Shown here: positions 19,112 to 27,036 of the stretch, one piece after another
How the letters are laid out: each line of letters opens with the position of its first letter
Numbering within the stretch: position 1 is the stretch's first letter
Source: Deltaproteobacteria bacterium ADurb.Bin207
GTDB lineage: Bacteria > Myxococcota_A > Polyangia > Polyangiales > Polyangiaceae
Reading direction: 5' to 3'
Assembly: GCA_002070115.1 (NCBI GenBank)
Contig: MWCO01000006.1
Span: 83,710-147,709 of the forward strand
DNA length: 64,000 bases
The notes under the pieces: generated by a model
Told to the model about the DNA's origin: nothing
The model's input: the letters and a program-made list of their open reading frames with translations, nothing else
Databases searched by the model: none
Program-made: the position numbers and the translations under genes

Positions 19112-19332
19112 CCCATTGTAATTACATATTAATTATCCCATTCCACCCTAGGGATGGCCACGCCTCACGCTTCGATTTTTTCCTCACCGCTCGAATCCGC
19201 GAGGTTCCATGATACCCAAGGCACCAAGGCCGCCCCAACGTTACGACCCGAGGATAGACGATTTCGACAGGGTCATGGTCCTTCGCAAGCAGCCCATTTC
19301 CCATTGTCGATGATGTTGAAAAGCGCGCTCCC

Positions 19333-20286
19333 ATGACAGCTCCCATCCTGCTTCTTGCCCCCATGCAGGGAATTACCGATTCGATATTTCGCGAGGCATT
19401 GACCCAACTCGGAGGTATCGATACTTGCGTGAGCGTGTACGCGCGGGTCAGCCATTTGCCTCTGCCCGCGCATTCGTTGCTTCGCATCTGTCCCGAAATG
19501 GCCACGGGAGGACGCACACGCCACGGTACCGCGGTCGTGCTCCAATTGCTCGGAAGCGATCCATCGCTCATGGCCGAAACCGCCCGGCGCGCGGTGGATG
19601 CGGGTGCCATGGGAATCGATCTCAATTTCGGTTGCCCCGTATCGAGGGTCAATCGGCACGATGGGGGCGCGGCGTTGCTCGAAGAGCCTCGTCGCATCAC
19701 ACGCGTCATTCGCGCGGTGCGAGATGCGGTACCGTCGTCCATTGCCCTATCGGCCAAGGTGCGGGCCGGCTGGTCTCGTACCGACGAAGCCCCCGCGATT
19801 GCGCAGGCCGTGGAGCAAGGCGGCGCGGGATGGCTCACCATGCATGGGCGTACGCGAAAACAGCTCTACGAGGGAAAAGCGGATTGGGAAGCGATCGGCA
19901 AAGCGCGTCGCGCGGTGACGATTCCCGTGGTGGCGAATGGGGATATTCGAAGCGTGGAAGATATGACCCGATGTGCGGAGCAAACCGGCTGCGAACGTTT
20001 CATGATCGGCCGGGGGGCCCTTGCGAAGCCTGAGTTATTTCGGTGGCTCAAAGGATTGTCGGAAGTGCCCTGGCAGCCTCGACATCGCCTGGCCTGGCTC
20101 GTTTCCTACGGTGATGCGTGCGTGGCCAAGGGGCTGGGGGAACGGACGGTGGCGGGTCGCGCCAAAGCGATCCTGCGGCATATGTCAGAGGTAAACGATT
20201 GTATTTACGATATTTTTATTAGACAGCGCCAACACGACTCGTGGCTGGAACTGCGACAAGGGATCCTTCAGGACACTTCAGCGTAA
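19333..20286 (+). CDS. tRNA-dihydrouridine synthase
   Basis: A 317-residue FMN enzyme that reduces uridine to dihydrouridine in tRNA. The N-terminal LLLAPMQGITDSIFRE binds FMN. DLNFGCPVSRVNRHDGGAALL carries the catalytic Cys. MHGRTRKQLYEGKADW and VVANGDIRSVEDM complete the TIM barrel, and FMIGRGALAKPELF is the phosphate-binding end. The wording is closest to the DusC class. It starts at ATG 19333. Residues near 288-298 are encoded by ATT, TTT, GTA and AGA codons unlike the rest and overlap a weak copy of the dispersed motif (20190-20206). Confidence 0.92.
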   Translation: MTAPILLLAPMQGITDSIFREALTQLGGIDTCVSVYARVSHLPLPAHSLLRICPEMATGGRTRHGTAVVLQLLGSDPSLMAETARRAVDAGAMGIDLNFGCPVSRVNRHDGGAALLEEPRRITRVIRAVRDAVPSSIALSAKVRAGWSRTDEAPAIAQAVEQGGAGWLTMHGRTRKQLYEGKADWEAIGKARRAVTIPVVANGDIRSVEDMTRCAEQTGCERFMIGRGALAKPELFRWLKGLSEVPWQPRHRLAWLVSYGDACVAKGLGERTVAGRAKAILRHMSEVNDCIYDIFIRQRQHDSWLELRQGILQDTSA

Positions 20287-20349
20287 TTCGCAATCACCAC
20301 ATCCATCACGGGGGAAGATGCGATGGGTAGAAAGACGGAGATGGCAGAC

Positions 20350-21078
20350 TCAAGGGTCGATCAGGTTGTGTAAAGCGATCAGCAGCGCATCGGCTTGTTG
20401 GTCGAGGACGGATTCGCTGATGCCGAGATGGCGAGCAGCGGAAGCGTCGTCTACGGCGCCCTCTTCGAGCAGAAACCTGATGTAACGCGATTGGATATCG
20501 GAAAACGAGCGCGCGAGACGGTCGAAGTCGATGGCCCGATCGACATCGGCATGCGCTTGTTCGAGTGCATCGAGCAAGGCGATGGCGCGCTGTTGCAGGG
20601 GGTTCTGCAGCGGGGAGGAGGGATGGTCGGAAGGTGGAGGCTGCTCATCGAGTGGCCCATGGTTAGGCAGTTGAAGTACATAAGCGAGAGCCTGTTCTCC
20701 GAGGACGAGTTGGTAGTCGCCCCAATCGACCACGGATGGACCGGCGCGTTGCAGCAGATAGCCAACGACGGATACTTGCAGGGGATGTTCCAAGCCGGTG
20801 CCACGAATTCGGTCGAGAGCAATGGACGAGCGACACGATCGAAGTCGTTCGACAATGGGATCGGCAGCGTGACCGCGCGGGGAAAGAATGCCACGCATCT
20901 GCGTCGTGGTGGGAATGGGGCCTCCTGGTTCGATGGTGCCGCACGTACCGATTCGCTCTTCGTCGCCTTCGGGCCCACGCGCTCGTGCCCAGGCGTCGAG
21001 GACATCGTTGGCATCATCGATGAGGGCGAGAGTCTCTTTCATAGACCGGGTGGAGTAGATGAACCACGTCCAGCTCAT
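20350..21078 (-). CDS. Protein of unknown function
   Basis: A 242-residue protein with no family I recognise, no signal peptide and no membrane helix. The first third is polar, the middle contains LQVSVVGYLLQRAG and WGDYQLVLGEQALAYVLQL, and a Pro-rich break follows. The last 70 residues look helical, and ARHLGISESVLDQQADALL could be a helix-turn-helix. It is on the same strand as the pseudokinase and lies downstream of it by 128 bases, so they may be functionally linked. Start ATG 21078. Confidence 0.6.
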   Translation of the reverse strand: MSWTWFIYSTRSMKETLALIDDANDVLDAWARARGPEGDEERIGTCGTIEPGGPIPTTTQMRGILSPRGHAADPIVERLRSCRSSIALDRIRGTGLEHPLQVSVVGYLLQRAGPSVVDWGDYQLVLGEQALAYVLQLPNHGPLDEQPPPSDHPSSPLQNPLQQRAIALLDALEQAHADVDRAIDFDRLARSFSDIQSRYIRFLLEEGAVDDASAARHLGISESVLDQQADALLIALHNLIDP

Positions 21079-21140
21079 GGCGTTCTCCTGAATGGCAATT
21101 CGGCGTGGGTTTCGTTCGCGGCACCATGCGATGAACTTGT

Positions 21141-21157
21141 TGTAACCAACTGAAATT
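21141..21157 (-). repeat. Dispersed AT-rich motif, intergenic copy
   Basis: Minus-strand reading AATTTCAGTTGGTTACA. It is in the gap between the pseudokinase stop and the start of the downstream unknown gene and is followed by further AT-rich bases. Confidence 0.6.
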
Positions 21158-21206
21158 TATATTGATTTTATATGAACACCAAGCGTTCGGACGCGTGATG
21201 ATCGCC

Positions 21207-23543
21207 TCATGGGGGAGCGCAGCGAGCGGGCGGTATTCTCCCCGCGAATTCTTCGAAGGTCGCGCGCTGATGCGAATTGAGCAAGCCTTGGTACCGATAA
21301 GGTCGAGGACGATCATGGGCGTACAAGCATCGGACGGATTCCTCGAAGCGGGAAATTCGCTGTCCGAGATGTGGTTGTGTGCATGGTCCACGACTGGCGT
21401 CCTGAAGGACATCGACCATGGAAGCGCAGGGTTCTCCGGGTTCTGGCAATACGAGGGGTGCGGCGCCTGGACAGCAAGCGTTACGAATCATGGTCACGAC
21501 GACGAGTTCGTACCAACTCAGCGAGGACCACAGGCGCATGCCGTCGGTGACGCTGCCGGCCCCTGCATGAATGATTTGTTGGTGCAGCATCACCGCGGAT
21601 TTGCGTGGGTTATCGTTGGCGCAAAGGAAGTCGAAGGAAACGGTGCGGATGAAGGTATTTGGGGGAAAGAAGTCCTGCGCACACGCATTCAGTTGCTCTT
21701 CGGAAAGGGCAGTGGGGGGAGCGCTGGCAGAAGCCATCATTTCGGCAGAAGCGCTGGCGGAAGCCTGCTCCGGCGCGGACGAGCTTGATGCCGGCGCTGG
21801 AGGGATTTCGTTCGATGCCGGATTGGTGGCAGCGTGGGAGGTGTCGTCAGCGGGGTGGAAGAGCGATCGGAACACACGTGGCAACGAGGAGATGGGAGCG
21901 GGCAGGGTTCCTCCGGAAACCACGACAGCAAGGATGAAAGAGAGGGTGGCCGCGATGACCATCAGCAGCAAACCTCCGAACACCCATCGCAAGGCACTGC
22001 TTTTCTTGGAAGTGGGTTCTGGGTCGGAGAGTGAGGCCCTTACGGCAGCGGGATCGATCCAGTCCTGTTCCGGCACAAGGGGCTCCGTTGCCAAGGGCAA
22101 GCTTTCCGGATCGATGACAGGCGGGGTAGGCTCGGACGGTCCCCACCCTTTTTGTGGGCCAGAAACGGGGAAAGCGGGCGCGGCGGCAAGGACCTGATCG
22201 TCCATGGCGATCGCGTCAGACGGTGGAGCGACCGGGTCAAGCGGTGGAGCGATCGCAGCAGGCGGTGGTAAAGCTGCGTTTAGATTACTGTTTTCGTCTG
22301 CTCCCTGAGGATCGCTTTGTTCCCTGGACATCGCTCGAAACGAATCGATGACTTGTGGATCCATGGAACGGGTCACACTCGGCATGGGCGCGCGTGCCGA
22401 TTCGGCTTCGATCCGCTCGAGCATCGCGCCGAGTTCGGGAGTGGACATCACGTTGGTGGGAAGCTGATCTTGCAACGTCGCATCATCGTCGGGATGACCG
22501 AGGGGAGAACCGAATGTGGCAATCGCGGCGGCCACATTGGCTTTCGCATCGAGCAGAATCGTCGCTTGATCATCGTCATCGTCGTTGTCCGCGTTTGACG
22601 AACTGGCGTTATTTCCTGAAGAAAAGATCGAGGCAACGGCAAGCGTACGATGTCCTTCCGCGACGTCTTCGTCATCGATGGGCGGGGGCGGCAAGCTGGT
22701 GAAGGGCGCGGAGATGGAGACGCGTTCTTGATGTTCGGAGGGATGTTCACGCAGCCATGCGGTCAAGACATTTTCGAGAACCGCGGCGGAGGTTTGCCTT
22801 GCGTTGCGATCCGGATGGAACCCGAGTCGAATGATTTCTTGCAGGTCGGGATCATCGACACCGTGGACGACCAAGTTGGGGACGGTGCCGGACAAGATGG
22901 AAGCGGCCAGTTCTTCGCGAGTTTTTCCCTCGAAGGGGGCATCGCCGGTCATAGCGGCAAATAAGGTGGAATAAAGCGCCCAAACATCGTCATCGGTGCT
23001 CGGTCCACCTCCTCGGACACGTTCTGGCGAGCAGTAGGCGCCGTTGGCGGCGGCCCGCAGGTTGGTGAGCACGGGCACGACACCGCCATCGTTACGCAAC
23101 ACGACCATGCTTCGAGGAGACAGGGCTCCATGAACGCTTCCTTTGGCATGCAGCGCCTGCAGGGCATTGGCGATATTGGCCACCACACCTACGGCGCGAT
23201 GCAGGGACAGCGGGGTGGATTCCAACCGCTCATGCAGTGTTTGACCCGCGATATGTTCGGCTACCGCGATGGCCATACCGGGTCGTAATGCCACACGACC
23301 TGGGATTTGGCCGGGAGAGATGTCATCGAATAGGTCGAGCAGCGTGGCAAGATGAAGGTGGGTCAGTCCCAATCCGTTTTTCAAACCCGCCACGCGAATG
23401 GGTGTCACGGAAGACACCACGACTGTGCGCCCCGCGACGGAATCCGACGCGAGCCATATCAGACCCGAGGAGGCTCCTCGTAGCCCCCGCAGGTAGCGGT
23501 AACGCCCGGCGAGTGGCAGCGGTGCATCCATACGAGGAGACAT
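21207..23543 (-). CDS. Membrane-anchored protein pseudokinase
   Basis: A 778-residue protein. Residues 8-270 have the kinase fold by order of segments (GRYRYLRGLRGASSG, LEHIAG-like hinge, VHGALSPRSMVVL, YCSPERVRGGGPSTDDDVWALYSTLFAAMTG), but the essential parts are missing: no Gly-rich loop, VVVSSVTP where VAIK is expected, HGALSPRSM in place of HRDLKPxN, and LTNLRAA in place of DFG. A long Ala/Pro/Asp-rich linker follows. One membrane helix (FGGLLLMVIAATLSFILAVVV) is near residue 525. The C-terminal part is predicted outside, with cysteines in LNACAQDFFP, FLCANDN, NACCPGA and EPCASMV. It likely acts as a sensor or scaffold. The start ATG 23543 is chosen over an upstream codon. Confidence 0.8.
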   Translation of the reverse strand: MSPRMDAPLPLAGRYRYLRGLRGASSGLIWLASDSVAGRTVVVSSVTPIRVAGLKNGLGLTHLHLATLLDLFDDISPGQIPGRVALRPGMAIAVAEHIAGQTLHERLESTPLSLHRAVGVVANIANALQALHAKGSVHGALSPRSMVVLRNDGGVVPVLTNLRAAANGAYCSPERVRGGGPSTDDDVWALYSTLFAAMTGDAPFEGKTREELAASILSGTVPNLVVHGVDDPDLQEIIRLGFHPDRNARQTSAAVLENVLTAWLREHPSEHQERVSISAPFTSLPPPPIDDEDVAEGHRTLAVASIFSSGNNASSSNADNDDDDDQATILLDAKANVAAAIATFGSPLGHPDDDATLQDQLPTNVMSTPELGAMLERIEAESARAPMPSVTRSMDPQVIDSFRAMSREQSDPQGADENSNLNAALPPPAAIAPPLDPVAPPSDAIAMDDQVLAAAPAFPVSGPQKGWGPSEPTPPVIDPESLPLATEPLVPEQDWIDPAAVRASLSDPEPTSKKSSALRWVFGGLLLMVIAATLSFILAVVVSGGTLPAPISSLPRVFRSLFHPADDTSHAATNPASNEIPPAPASSSSAPEQASASASAEMMASASAPPTALSEEQLNACAQDFFPPNTFIRTVSFDFLCANDNPRKSAVMLHQQIIHAGAGSVTDGMRLWSSLSWYELVVVTMIRNACCPGAAPLVLPEPGEPCASMVDVLQDASRGPCTQPHLGQRISRFEESVRCLYAHDRPRPYRYQGLLNSHQRATFEEFAGRIPPARCAPP

Positions 23544-23664
23544 CTTCTCACAATGATGCGGGATGAGGCAAAGTGCTTTGCTCACCGCGCGTTTTTGCGC
23601 GACGACGTCCATTTCCTACACCACGGCACATCACCGCGTGATACGAAAAACCCCTCGAATACGA

Positions 23665-23739
23665 TGGAGGCGAGGACCGGATTCGAACCGGCGTTTGACG
23701 GTTTTGCAAACCGTTGCCTAACCACTTGGCTACCTCGCC
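23665..23739 (-). tRNA. tRNA-Cys (GCA)
   Basis: The minus strand folds as a tRNA with acceptor GGCGAGG pairing CCTCGCC, an anticodon loop containing GCA, T-arm GCCGG-TTCGAAT-CCGGT and encoded CCA at the 3 prime end (bases 23667-23665). It lies in the gap between the pseudokinase start and the zinc-ribbon gene. Confidence 0.95.
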
Positions 23740-23867
23740 AGACTCAGCAGAGCCGGGCCGCGTTATTTATCAATCGCACGTGCAATGTCAAGCGTTGGCT
23801 GCATCCTTGCGTGGTAATCTCATCCCGACGGCCATCGGTCATCCGCAATTCTCCGATACCGAACGAA

Positions 23868-24275
23868 ATGTTGAAGCTAGGCCCCAGAAAAAAAATCGAT
23901 CCGAACAAGATTCCGAAACGTTCCCAACCGCAGCCGGCTCATTGCGGGTTTTGCCAGAAAAAAATACCTCGACCGAAGCCGGATTGCCGTTTTTCCTCGA
24001 CACTCGTCGGAACCTGTAGCCATTGCGGCGCCTGGTTCATCGATGACAGCACCGGAAAACTCGGCGGAGAAGCGTGGGTCGTCGGACTTACTCTCGTGGC
24101 CGGCCCCGGTGGGCAAGCCATGCAAATGCGAGAGGGGATCGACTTCGAACAATGCATGCTCGCTTATGACAGCCGACGCCACGAGGTGGATCCCCACCGG
24201 GATGCCAAACGCTATGGAGTCGGAAGAATGTGGTACTTTCGCGCGCTTGACGCAAACCACGCACCGGCCGTTTGA
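23868..24275 (+). CDS. Small zinc-ribbon protein of unknown function
   Basis: A 135-residue cytoplasmic protein starting at ATG 23868. It has two CxxC knuckles, HCGFCQKK near residue 21 and TCSHCGAWF near residue 43, separated by a basic Pro-rich stretch, consistent with one bound zinc. The remainder (GEAWVVGLTLVAGPGGQ, EQCMLAYDSRRHEVDPHRD) matches no enzyme I know. Its stop overlaps the proposed TTG start of the lutA-like gene (TTGA), so it is probably cotranscribed with the lactate operon. The longer frame upstream was rejected because it would run through the tRNA. Confidence 0.65.
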   Translation: MLKLGPRKKIDPNKIPKRSQPQPAHCGFCQKKIPRPKPDCRFSSTLVGTCSHCGAWFIDDSTGKLGGEAWVVGLTLVAGPGGQAMQMREGIDFEQCMLAYDSRRHEVDPHRDAKRYGVGRMWYFRALDANHAPAV

Positions 24276-25015
24276 CATCTCCCCTCACACCAACGACAAC
24301 TGCCCTCGTGCGACTCGGCCTTTTCATCCCCTGTTTCGTCGACAGCTTCTATCCCTCCGTGGCCATCGCCACGGTCCACATTCTCGAGCATCTCGGGCTG
24401 CGGCCCGAGTATCCCGAACAACAAACTTGCTGCGGCCAACCTCATTTCAATGCGGGTCATCGAGAACAAGCTCGCGAATTGGCCCGGCATTTCTGCGAGG
24501 TGTTTCGCCCCTTCGATGCCATCGTTTGCCCGTCCGGTTCTTGCACCGCCATGGTGCGCCACCATTACCCACAGCTCGTGGATTCTCCCGTGAGCCACCG
24601 GGTTTTCGAACTCTGCGAATTCCTCGTGAATCAAGTGGGCGTCACGGACCTGGGCGCTTGTTTCGAGGGTCGCGCCGCCCTGCATATCGGATGTCACGCC
24701 CTTCGGGAACTGCGGATCGAAAACGCCGTGCATACGCTGATGCGCTCGGTCCAAGGCCTGTGTGTCGTACCCACCCCTTCCGACTCGTTTTGCTGCGGTT
24801 TTGGCGGAACCTTCTCCGTCAAATTCCCCGAAATCTCCACGGCCATGGGGCAGCGAAAACTCGGGCCCATTCGCCAGGCCGACGTCGATTTCGTCATCTC
24901 CACCGACTCGAGTTGCTCGATGCACCTTGGTGGACTGCTCGACCGTCAAAAAATCCCTCGCCCCAAACTCGTGCATGTCGCTGAAGTGCTGGCTTCCGGC
25001 CTGGAGGCAACATGA
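24272..25015 (+). CDS. lutA: Lactate utilization protein A-like Fe-S oxidoreductase subunit
   Basis: A 247-residue protein of the LutA/YkgE family, part of the LutABC complex that oxidises L-lactate to pyruvate. It has two CCG domains: EQQTCCGQPHFNAG near residue 50 and SFCCGFGGTFSVKFPEI near residue 175, each preceded by a characteristic Cys region (FIPCFVDSFYP, HIGCHALREL). These coordinate an iron-sulfur cluster. The start is uncertain: TTG 24272 overlaps the upstream stop, while GTG 24308 (VRLGLFIPCFVDSF) fits the family N-terminus better. The end overlaps the next gene by four bases (ATGA). Confidence 0.88.
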   Translation: MTSPLTPTTTALVRLGLFIPCFVDSFYPSVAIATVHILEHLGLRPEYPEQQTCCGQPHFNAGHREQARELARHFCEVFRPFDAIVCPSGSCTAMVRHHYPQLVDSPVSHRVFELCEFLVNQVGVTDLGACFEGRAALHIGCHALRELRIENAVHTLMRSVQGLCVVPTPSDSFCCGFGGTFSVKFPEISTAMGQRKLGPIRQADVDFVISTDSSCSMHLGGLLDRQKIPRPKLVHVAEVLASGLEAT

Positions 25016-27036
25016 GCGCCCATGGTTTTCGACAAGCCTCAATCGCCAAACTCAACGAACCCGGGCTTGGCGACAAAGTCCATAAAGCCACCCTGCACAC
25101 CACCCACGGACGCGACCGGCTGGTCGAATCAATGCCGGACTGGGATAGCCTCCGTCACCGCGCCCGAGAGGCTCGACTGCGCGCCCTCGACCATCATGAT
25201 GCCTTGCTCGAAACTTTCATGCGGGCGCTCAAGGCCCGCGGAATCGGACTCAGCCTCGCCAAGACACCCACGGAAGCATGTGAAATTATTACTGATTTAG
25301 TAAATGCGACAGGGAAAAAGGTCATCAAAAGCAAGTCCATGACCTCGGAGGAAATCAATCTCAATCACGCCCTCGAACAAGCTGGCGCCCAAGTCACCGA
25401 AACCGATCTCGGAGAGTTGATCGTCCAACTTGCCGAACAAGCTCCTTCGCATGTCACCGCTCCCGCCATTCATCTTTCCACCGAGGATATCGCTCGCATT
25501 TTCCGAGACAAACTCGGCATGCAGGTGCCTGCTTGGATCGACGATCCTGCGCTCGTGGATGACCAAACCCGCAATCGTCTTGCCCGGGATCTATCCCTCA
25601 CGGCACGAAAGCACCTTCGTGAACGCTTTCTTCAAGCGGATGTGGGTATCTCTGGCGCCAACTTCCTCGTGGCGGAAACCGGTACGGTCGTCTTGCTCGA
25701 AAACGAGGGAAATATCCTTTTAACCACCGCTCTGCCCAAACGTCATATCGTCTTGGCGGGTGTCGACAAGCTCATCGAGACGGAGAAAGATCTGGGGGTA
25801 TTGCTGCGGCTACTTCCCGTTTCCGCGACGGCACAACGGCAGAGCTGTTATGTGTCTCTTCTTGCGGATGCGCATCCGGACATGCATGTGGTTTTGCTCG
25901 ATCATGGTCGAAGCAAGCTGATGGCGGACACGCAACTGCGCGATGTTCTTACGTGCATTCGCTGCGGAGCTTGCATGAACGTATGCCCGGTGTATCGCAA
26001 CGTGGGGGGACACGCTTACGGTGCGGCGTATCCCGGACCGATTGGCGCGCTATTGATGCCCCATCTCGAGGGCATGGACCGGTTTGGAGACCTGCCGTTC
26101 GCATCCTCGCTTTGCGGTGCTTGTACCCAAGCCTGTCCCGTGCAGATCCCCTTGCACGACCATCTGCTCACGATGCGCGCTCGGATCGTGCAAAAAGGAG
26201 GTCCGGATTCGCTTCGATGGCCCCTGCGTCTGGCTTCTTCCGCGATGCACAAGGCAAGCCGCATGGATCGGGGAACCCGTCTTTATCCGCTGGTTCGCAA
26301 GTTCGCTGCGTTGCATCCCACCGGCAAAGCATGGCTCGAATCCCGAACACTTCCACCACCGGCCAAAGAATCCTTTCGACGATGGTGGCAGCGCCAGCAC
26401 GTGGATCGCCCTGCTACCGACACCAGTGAGTCCTGGAAAAAATCGGCGATGACCGAAAAAGCTTCCGCGCCGGAGCCTGTCGATTCACCCGATGACTTGC
26501 TTCCCCTCTTTCAGCAACGGATGCTCGAACTCGGTCCGGAAAACACGAGCGAGATTCAGCTCTTCGATGCAGCATTGGTGGCCGAAGAATACTTGCGAAT
26601 CCGCATGGAAGAGCATGACCCGCATACGATTGCCATCCAAGGAGAGACGACGGAAAAACGAGAATATACGTTGGGGATCACGCGCGCCGAGATGCTGATC
26701 GCGGATACGGGGGGCGTGTTGGTAGATATGCGAGATCGATCCCAGGGTCATCCGATCATGCTTGCGGAAACCCATATCGTGGTGGCCCGGCCCAGTCAGA
26801 TCGTGCCCACCGTGGCGCATGCACTGGTCGCTCGCTCCGTGAAACGCAAGTCTGGCGCGTGGGGCGACTATCAGGTGCTGGTGACCGGTCCAAGCCGAAC
26901 CGCGGATGTGGAAAAGGTCCTGGTCATTCCCGCGCACGGACCAAGAAAACTCGTCGTGGTGCTTTGCGAAGAACCGGTGGACCTTTCGTCGTTGCGTAAA
27001 CCCCCGGAGGCAAATCGAGATGCGGTGGACCGCTAA
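25012..27036 (+). CDS. Fused LutB-LutC lactate utilization protein
   Basis: A 674-residue fusion. Residues 1-460 are LutB: a LUD domain (ISGANFLVAETGTVVLLENEGN) and two iron-sulfur motifs, CIRCGACMNVCPVYR near 314 and LCGACTQACPVQIP near 367. After a linker, residues 495-665 are a LutC LUD domain (YTLGITRAEMLIADTGGVLVD, SQIVPTVAHALVA, TADVEKVLVIPAHGP). In Bacillus the two are separate proteins. The fusion keeps subunits at 1:1. The complex passes lactate electrons to the cytoplasmic or membrane acceptor. Codons near residues 90-99 are AT-rich. The stop overlaps that of the convergent metallophosphoesterase. Confidence 0.9.
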   Translation: MSAHGFRQASIAKLNEPGLGDKVHKATLHTTHGRDRLVESMPDWDSLRHRAREARLRALDHHDALLETFMRALKARGIGLSLAKTPTEACEIITDLVNATGKKVIKSKSMTSEEINLNHALEQAGAQVTETDLGELIVQLAEQAPSHVTAPAIHLSTEDIARIFRDKLGMQVPAWIDDPALVDDQTRNRLARDLSLTARKHLRERFLQADVGISGANFLVAETGTVVLLENEGNILLTTALPKRHIVLAGVDKLIETEKDLGVLLRLLPVSATAQRQSCYVSLLADAHPDMHVVLLDHGRSKLMADTQLRDVLTCIRCGACMNVCPVYRNVGGHAYGAAYPGPIGALLMPHLEGMDRFGDLPFASSLCGACTQACPVQIPLHDHLLTMRARIVQKGGPDSLRWPLRLASSAMHKASRMDRGTRLYPLVRKFAALHPTGKAWLESRTLPPPAKESFRRWWQRQHVDRPATDTSESWKKSAMTEKASAPEPVDSPDDLLPLFQQRMLELGPENTSEIQLFDAALVAEEYLRIRMEEHDPHTIAIQGETTEKREYTLGITRAEMLIADTGGVLVDMRDRSQGHPIMLAETHIVVARPSQIVPTVAHALVARSVKRKSGAWGDYQVLVTGPSRTADVEKVLVIPAHGPRKLVVVLCEEPVDLSSLRKPPEANRDAVDR

